Below, in pieces: positions 1 through 7,700 of a DNA stretch of 64,000 nucleotides. The notes beneath the pieces are model-generated. The model was not told the DNA's origin. It searched no databases and worked only from the letters and a program-made list of their open reading frames with translations. How positions within the stretch are numbered: position 1 is the stretch's first letter; the number at the start of each line of letters is the position of its first letter. Source of the stretch: Euglena gracilis (Eukaryota > Euglenida > Euglenophyceae > Euglenales); assembly GCA_039621445.1 (NCBI GenBank), contig CP154956.1, forward strand, positions 12,585,443-12,649,442, in the 5' to 3' direction. The position numbers and the translations under genes were made by a program.

Positions 1-571
1 GGGGGGGGGGTTCTGTCAACCCCGGGGAAAGGTAACCCCCCCCCCCCCGGGGGAACCTGCCAGCCTGCCCCCGGGGTGTTTTTTTTTTTGTTTTTTTTTT
101 TTTTTTTTTTTTGTTTGGGTGTATGGGAAGCTGGTGGGGGGGGGGGTCGACCCCCCCACCCTCCACCCCAGGGTAGGAAAACTTTGTTTGTTGTCGAGGC
201 CCCCGTCCAAAAAAAAAAAAAAGAAAAATTTTCAGCCCGGCTTGGCAATGCAAGTTTTTCAGTTTATAGGTACGGGAGTTTGGAGTTAAATGTTGAAGTT
301 GGGTGCTTTCTCAGACGCCGATGTGCCGATGCGGAATGGATCCGGTCAGTGCCACTCACTGAAGCATGGACCAAGCTCCGCCCCTTTGTGCACATTTGAA
401 TTCGACATGATTGTTTCCGATCCGGCACTGAACACTGTTGCTTTGTCAATTTCCGGCCAAATTTGAGCAACCCCTTGGGCAGATCCAACGGTAAGCACCT
501 CATTGGGAGGGGTTGGCCTCTTGTTGGGCTCCCCTGATTCCCCGAACCCCCCGGACCCCACCTTTGGAAAG
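1..571. other. low-complexity DNA, no gene seen
   Basis: Long G, C, T and A tracts dominate the first 230 bases. The rest has no frame with the G/C third-position bias seen in the real exons. I see no gene here. Confidence 0.6.
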
Positions 572-572
572 T

Positions 573-696
573 GCAAGGCACCAACCCCTATCGGTGACTT
601 CGACAAGGCGACCATTTTGGGCGAAAATGGCAAACAAATGGTCGCCTTGTCGAAGTCACCGCCCCCTCAGCCTACGCTGACAGAGGTTGGTGCCTT
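573..696. repeat. foldback (inverted repeat) element
   Basis: Inner arms at 593-616 and 637-660 are reverse complements (GGTGACTTCGAC... against ...GTCGAAGTCACC). Outer arms CAAGGCACCAACC (573-585) and GGTTGGTGCCTTG (684-696) also pair. The whole can fold into one interrupted hairpin. It resembles the other foldback MITEs in the window but has no copy here that I recognised. Confidence 0.6.
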
Positions 697-1127
697 GCGT
701 TATCCAAAGTCCAGAGTGACTTGGACCGCCTGGGCCCCTTGCCTGAAGCTGGATTTTTTTCTGTAATATGGAATGGGTCACAGGAGGGAAAACCCCTGCT
801 CTCACAGGACTGCCTTGCACTGGCTGGCACAGCTCTGTGGGGCGGGGCCGTGATTGTATACACACCCCATCACCACACCCCATGGGCTGGCAGAGGCTTT
901 GGGGCTGGGGGGGGAAGCCCCACAAAATTTTCGGATGTCCCGCTCTTTGATGCCCGAACTCTAGCTTGGATCCCAAAGTCGGACCCCAAGTGGGGGGGTT
1001 ACTTGGGGTGGGGGAGTTACCACCTTGGCACAGTTAAAAACACTCCAGGTTTGCATTAGCAGCAACAGAGCAGACACATTTATGTGTCAGATTGTGTGGA
1101 TAAAACCGAGTGGTTATAGACCACTTA

Positions 1128-1183
1128 ATATATATATATATATATACATGTATTACATATCATTACATATTATATATGTAATG

Positions 1184-1216
<33 letters not shown>
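1128..1216. repeat. (AT)n microsatellite, left part
   Basis: Runs of TA dinucleotides interrupted by ACATGTATTACATAT-like sequence. The tract resumes at about 1596, so one AT-rich locus appears split by the element at 1205-1605. Confidence 0.8.
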
Positions 1217-1218
<2 letters not shown>

Positions 1219-1605
1219 GCCATAATCTACATGGCCCCCCCCTCGGGGGGGGGCCATGTAGGTTATCCAGGGGGTCAAAATAGTTTTTTTGCGTTCATGA
1301 TGGAACAGGGTTAGGTGCGCGACTTAGATACAACCGTGTGGTTATAGTCCATTTAGAGTGTCCAGGGGGTCAAAATAGTTTTTTTGCGTTAATGATGGAA
1401 TAGGGTTAGGTGCGCGACTTAGGGTTAGGGTTAGGCCTAACTTATAGACGGGTGTTAGGTGTACAAGTTAGGCTAACCCTAAGCCTAAGTCGCGCACCTA
1501 ACCCTATTCCATCATTAACGCAAAAAAACATGGACCCCCCCCTGGACACTCTAAATGGACCCCCCCGGGGTGGTCCATTTAGAGTATGGCTGCCATATAT
1601 ATATA
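1205..1605. mobile_element. foldback element with interstitial TTAGGG repeats, inserted in (TA)n
   Basis: The ends are inverted: TATATATGGCAGCCAT at about 1205 and ATGGCTGCCATATATA at about 1588, both merging into TA repeats. Inside, 1358-1425 and 1482-1552 are near-perfect reverse complements carrying the shared stretch GCGTTAATGATGGAATAGGG. The centre carries GGGTTAGGGTTAGG and, on the other arm, CTAACCCTAAGCC, which are TTAGGG-type telomere motifs. An earlier partial copy of the arm (CCAGGGGGTCAAAATAG) sits at 1268. It looks like a TA-targeting foldback MITE rather than a chromosome end, because sequence continues normally on both sides. Confidence 0.65.
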
Positions 1606-1682
1606 TATATGTTGGCATATATATACATATATATAATACATAATAATAACATGTGCATATAATATGATATATAATGCAATAT
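1596..1682. repeat. (AT)n microsatellite, right part
   Basis: A TATATATATG-rich tract continuing from the element's right end, followed by ATACATAATAATAACATG-like AT-rich sequence. The real exon begins about 100 bases further on. Confidence 0.75.
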
Positions 1683-1785
1683 ATGTCATTTTCACAGATT
1701 TTGTTTTCCAGTTTTCCCGGCGGCCAACGGCGCCAGGAAAACCTTTGGGGGTCGAAAATTGGTGCTCCCGGAAACACGGGAGGAG

Positions 1786-4700
1786 GTCAAGTGGAAGCCG
1801 CCCTGTCGCCCGGCCACGCCCCCCTCCGCCGCGCTGGCCCAGGCCCAGGAGGTGTACAGCCGCTTCCCGAGCGGCCTCACGTTCTACTGCCTCCCCCAGG
1901 GCGGCCCGCCCGCTGGGGGGACACGCCAGTTGCACAGTTTCCATTTTTTTTTGCGTACTGCAAAATCTTGAAGTGTTGCATTGTTTGTCGTTTTTTTTTC
2001 GTAATTTGTATTTTTGTAATTTTTTTATTAATTACTTGTAATTTATTTTTTGTAATTTGTATTTATTTTCGTATGTTTTTTTTTGCTTGATGGTCCGCAA
2101 TGGTCCCCCAGAAGCCCCTCTGACCCCGTGATCCCGGATTAAGGGTTCTCCCCCCCAAAAAGTGCTGGTTGGTCCCGTCATTTTGGGAAGTTCCGCAACG
2201 GGCCTGAGTGGCAAGCAGACTGCCAGAGTCACCCCACAGGCCGCTCTGCCCAAGATGACTCCCGGGCGTCCCTCCGGCCAGGCATTATCACCATCATCAT
2301 CATCATTTTTTTTAAGGTGCTTTTTAAAGGTTTTTTTTGAGTTTTTTTTTAAAGGCATTTTAACATTTTAAGATTTTTAAGAATTTTTAACGTGTCCATT
2401 TTCCAAGGGAGGTCAAAGAGCCATCCGGGCATCGGTCAAGGTCAAAATTCAGAGTCGGAAACCCCATTGTTTCGAGTTTTGGGTAAATCCCCCCTCCAAT
2501 AGAAGCAGTGCGCTGCAGTGTGCTTATAGCGGATTGCCGTCTCTGGCGGTGGGGGTGCGCTTCAATTTGGACCCTTCCTGCCTGATTTTTGATTTCTTTT
2601 GAGAATTACATCAAAATGGGGGGGTGCGCTTGTAGTGGACTTCAACGGCGGGGAGTGCGCTTTTATTTGGACCCTGCGCTTGTAGTGGCTCCGCACTCTA
2701 TTTGGGGGGGTGGCGGGCTTAAACAACGTTATTTTTTCCCCCGGAGTTGGCCTGTTTTTGCCGAGATTTTGTGCAAAATTCTCCTTTTTTTGTGAAAAAT
2801 TCTCCTTTTTGTGCAAAATTCGACAATTTTTCCAGACAAATATTTTAAGGCTTTTTGAATGTTTTTTTAAAGGCTTTTTTAAGGCACATTGGCGGAAAAA
2901 AAGGTTTTTTTAAGGGTTTTTAAGGGGTTTTCAGGCGCCCTCAAAAATGAAGCCTGTTTCCGGCTGTTGGAGTACCACATCCTCCGGCGCTGCCAGCCCG
3001 CCACCGTCCTTTGCCTCGGCGCGGAGGAGGCTGGGGCTGCTTTTTATGTATTTTTAAATTCATGTTCCAGCATAAACCCTCCCCTCAAATAATACCCCCC
3101 CCCCAAATAATACCCCCCCCCCCTCGGGGTCCGACTTCGGCCGCCGAAATAATACCCCCCCCCACGGTTTCAGGCTGAAGGCCTGGATTTTTGACCTGAA
3201 AATGAAGGTAAAATCACAATCTCTGACAACAAATTACGAAAAAATCGATTTTTCTGGATCATCTGGCCTCCAAAAAATGCTAAATTTCATGAGAAAGTAC
3301 AAAAAATGACCCCAAAGGGGGGTTTTGGCGCTATTTTTGCTCCTACGGAACTTCGAAAAATTTCGAAAAATTTCGAAAAAATTCGGGAAATAATACACCC
3401 AAATAATACCCCCCCCCCTCGGGCAGGGACTTTCGAAAAATAATACCGGGGGGGTATTATTTGGGGGGGTTTTATATTGAAGTATATATATATTTGAATT
3501 TATGTACCGGGGGGGGGTGACTGAATGGGCATCGGTGCAATCGGCTGCGGTCTAAGAATATGACCCCAGCGGAAAAACATGCCATCGGGTTCCAAAAATG
3601 GTCATTTTTCTACACTTATGGACACGCAATTCTCTTTTTGAACTCTACGGGTGCACTTGAACCAGGTGTTCCTCGAGTAGAATTCGGAGCCGCAGAGCCC
3701 TGGATCCCCCCCCCCCCCCGAAGAGAGCCCCAGAGGCGGCAGACGTGGAGCGCTTCACGCTGCTGGCCGCCAATGAGGCAGACGTTGTCATTCTCGGCCA
3801 GGTGGGGCCCTGACCCCACGGCTGGTGCATGGGTGGCAGCCAAACTGGGTTTTGGAAACCCAAACCCAAACCCATTCGTGGTGATGGAGTGTTCGGCGGA
3901 CAGGACCGTTTGGCGTTGGCTTGCATGAGCGCAAATTGCGCATTATTTGCGCGTTGCTCATGCAACGCGCAAATGGTTTGACAAATAATAATGCAAAATA
4001 TTACAATACAAATAATACAAATAATGATAACAATGCGCAATTGGTTTGACTCCGGCTGGATTTCCGTCAGCACCCCCATAATCTCCAAGCTCAGGACAGA
4101 ATGGGAATCCGAGAAACCTCATGGGGTTAACGAGAAAGGGATCGACGCCCCCCCCCCCAACCCTGCCTTCAAACCGCAGGGCTGTGTGGAGAGGGGTGGT
4201 GGCCGCCCACCCCCACCATAGCACTTCGAACTTCGCAAAAATTCTTCATTGCGTGTTATTGGGTGCATATAACAAACCTTTGAGCGCAAAATCGTGATCC
4301 TGAAAAATGGAAGGGTTGGGGGACGAGTCCCCCCCCCAGTGCCAGTCCCCCCAAGACCAGACCCTCCAGGACCCCTCCCTCCCAAGACCCCCCCAAGACC
4401 CTCCAGGACTAACTTGCCGTGGACTTCCCGGCACCTTCGGCGCCCCGTACCGGGGGGGGTCTACGGGGGGGGGGGGGAGGGCTACCATCCCCCAGACACC
4501 CCCAGTCTTACAAATAACATCAGGAATTGAAATGGGAATTTTTGCTTTTTTGAGACTCCTTCCGGGCTCTTTGTATTGAGTATTACCGCATTACTATTAC
4601 ATTATTCTTACATGATATCTATTCTTAGTATTATATTACAGTATTATCCCCCAATGACCACCCCCTGACACTCCTCCAGGACTCGACAGAAGGTCAAACC

Positions 4701-7700
4701 TGGCCATCAGGGTGGGGGACTGCCCCGTCAGGATCAGGGATCTTTTTAGTTGTGGACCCCCCGGGGGGGGGTAGGGTGGGGGGGTCCGGCCGAGCCCCCC
4801 CCCCCCCCCCGGGTGAGATATACTTTTCGGCCGAAAATTTTTTGAAAAGTGCTATTTTTAGCACTTTTCGCGATTTTTTGTGGGTCCCCCCGGAACCCCC
4901 CCCCCCCCCCCCGGGGGGCCCCCCAGGGGGGGAGCCCCCCTCCCCCCCCCGATCTCAAAAAAACCCCTGGTCAGGATGCGCCGGGGTCGGCCCCCGCCCT
5001 GGGGCGGACCAGCACCTCATCTACAGCCGCACGTACTACGGCACGGACATCGCCCGGGCGCTGCGGGAAATGGACTTCCGCGGCCTCATCTGCATCCGGC
5101 CAGGGCGGAGGGCTGGGCGAGGTGAGGAGGGTGGTGGTTTGTCGGGAGGTTGTCATTTTGGGCTGATTTGTCGCGTTGGGAAGTTCTTGGCTGCTGACCA
5201 AGCACCTGTGAAATAACTGGATATGACTGGGTGTGCCTCAGCGTGACTGGGCGTGACTGGCTTTGAGGGCCCTCATAGGTGGGGTTCCGTGACTGAGCGT
5301 CATTGGGCGTGACCAGGCGTGACTGAAAATTTTGGCCACTTTTGGCACGTTTGGCCTTTTTTTGTCCGCAAATGGCCATCTTTGGCCATTTGTGGCCGCG
5401 TATGGATGTTTTTGCACATGGGGTAGGCCCTGGCTGGTGTTCTCGAAGAAAGCAATATGGATAAATGGTGTTAAAAAAACACACCTGAGTGATTGTGACC
5501 CAAATGACAAAATTTCATTTGCTCAAATGTTGAGCAAATGAAATTGAGCATTTGAGGATTTTTGACCAATTCGGGCGCATGTTCGCGCGAACTTGTGACG
5601 CGTCCGCCTCGTTTCATTTGGCGTGTTTGAAACTCTTTCCAGCGGCGACGCCCTGGACGTGTTTCCCAAGCATGGCTGAAGAAGTGCGTTCAATGACACT
5701 GTTTTGACACGTTAAGAGGTCCTCACGGCTGGTGTTTGAAACCTCAGCCAGCGAAAATAGAATTAGAAAATCGCTCGTTTCTCGGCTCTGCAACCCTGGC
5801 GGCCGAGGGCCATGCAGGGACCACAGAAACGGTGTCGTCAGCAGCCAGAGTCGGGCGCATGTGTGCCTGACGAGGGCTCTCTGAGGGAAAGCTTTCATGT
5901 CCAACAACAGGTCGGTGTCGGTGTCGCCGCACCGGTGCAAGGCGTGGGGTGTGCTGCGCAAGATGCTGTTTGGGTTGGAGCGTGGTGGCCTTCGGTGCCG
6001 CAGGGCAGAACGCGCGAGGATGGCAGGGGAGGGGCTGTTTGGACGTGTGTGCGGTAGTGGAGCTGGCGGTGTGCTGCAGTGCTGGGCGGCGCCGCGTGTC
6101 TGCTTGCGGGAGGAGAAACTGTGCCCTGCCGGTGCCAGTGCAGACCCTGGCACCTGCTGACAGGTGCATCTGCGCTTTGTTGGGAAGACAGAAGAGGACA
6201 CCCCCAGCCCCTGGTTTGAAGCAGAGCGCCAACCGAGTGTGACTGCAACCAATCCACTCGCGCATATGCGCCCGTTTGAACACAGCAGGCGTGCGCCTCT
6301 GGCCCTGTGAGCATGGCCAGGTTGTGGGAAGGTTGCGCAGGTCGTCCCGTAGCGTCTCCGGGCCCCGATGATGTTCATTAACGTAATGCAATGTAATATA
6401 ACGCTTTGACACCAGGCTTGCGCACATCCAGGGTGGTGGAGCTTAGAGGAAAATCAAAATAATCTGGAACCAAAGTAATAATGAACCCGTGCTTCGCACA
6501 AAAACAGCAAGACAGATCCTTCAGGTATTCCAGTATGACCCAACAACAGCACCAAATTGAGCTTCAGACTGTTTGCATGCGCGCCATTTTGAGGAATATT
6601 TCCTCGAAACACACGCACAAAAAGTGTTTGGATGGTTTGGCTTTTAATAGATGGGTGCGACCGGGCGGGAAAGTCAACCATCCTTGGTCCATGCCCATAG
6701 GCCCTCTGTTCTGCAGCCGGTCCGCCAACGACAGCGCGGACGACCGCGCCAAGTACGCGGAGAGCGGCGCCCACTGCTCATTCGGCAAGAGCCACCCCTC
6801 CAGTGCAACCTCCCCCTCCATTTTCAGGTTGAAGTGCGTGTGTGTGGCTCAGACTTCTGCTTGAGGTTTCACAGTACCCCCCCCCCCCCCGGGGGGGGGC
6901 CGACTGCAGCTAGTCCAAATTTGGCAAGTAGAAATCATAGTGGACCCCGGGGGGGGGGGGGCTGCTAGCAGGGCTGGCCAGCGGAAAAACTTTTCCAGGA
7001 CTGGTACGAAGCACCTGTCCTGGAAATTTCTTGCACCGCCAAAACCTGCCAAAAATGCCCATTTTTGGCCATCCGCCAAACAACGCAGCACAAACTTCAT
7101 TTCCACCTCGGTGCACAGCGTCGGAGGAAAAATTTTTTCCAAGCTGGGGGTACCCCCCCAGCCCCCTTCCCCGGGGCTTAGGCCTCCGGATTTGCACTTA
7201 AGCTTTTTTATGTTGATTTGCGCATTTGCGCAAATGTCCGAATTTTTTTGATTCCGGCTGTGTGGCTCCGGGGGGTTTGAAAACACGTTGACAAGAGAGT
7301 GCAAAAAATGAGCAAAATTCTGTTTTTGGCAGTGCGACCCCTGGGACTTTGGCGAAAAATGGTGTTATTGGGGGTCCGGAAATGGGCTCTGCACGTCGAA
7401 ACCCCCAGGACCTTCCCCCCCCGGAAGCGAAAAAAAAAAGCTTTTTTCCTGTGCCGCAAAAAAGCGGCACAGGAGCGGAACCTTTACTGCCTTTTTGCTC
7501 CTTTTGGCTGTTTTCCCCGTGAGCCCAAGCTGCCGGCGTGCGTCCTGGGTGTTTGCCGGACGGCTTTGCTTGCAGTGCCTTGGTGTGGTGTTTTTGGGTT
7601 GTTTGATAAAGCTTGGGGAGGAAGTGCTGGGGGTGTGGGTATGGTGTGACCAAGCTGGCGGGAAGGACGTAGGGGAAGGAAGGTGAGTGTGAGAGGGGAA

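Larger units (their letters stand above)
1894..5006 (+). other. nonconventional intron a|b of the REC gene
   Basis: It starts CCCCAGGGCGG and ends CCGCCCTGGGGCG. CAG lies at +4..+6 and CTG at -8..-6, with phase 0 on both sides. The first 11 bases are perfectly complementary to an 11-base stretch two bases from the 3' end, so the splice sites are brought together by a stem. The cut places the hydrophobic TFYCL strand directly before the Asp of exon b, as REC domains require. A second in-phase CAG donor (CGCCAG at 1924) exists but gives an unlikely Gly/Pro strand. Confidence 0.7.

Noticed and set aside
1418-1490. Chromosome end
   Set aside because: TTAGGG motifs are few, lie in a palindrome, and normal sequence continues on both sides.
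1894-1923. REC exon a extended to 1923 (donor CGCCAG)
   Set aside because: It fits CAG/CTG and phase, but puts a Gly/Pro-rich segment where REC strand 3 should be hydrophobic and gives a shorter terminal stem than the donor at 1894.
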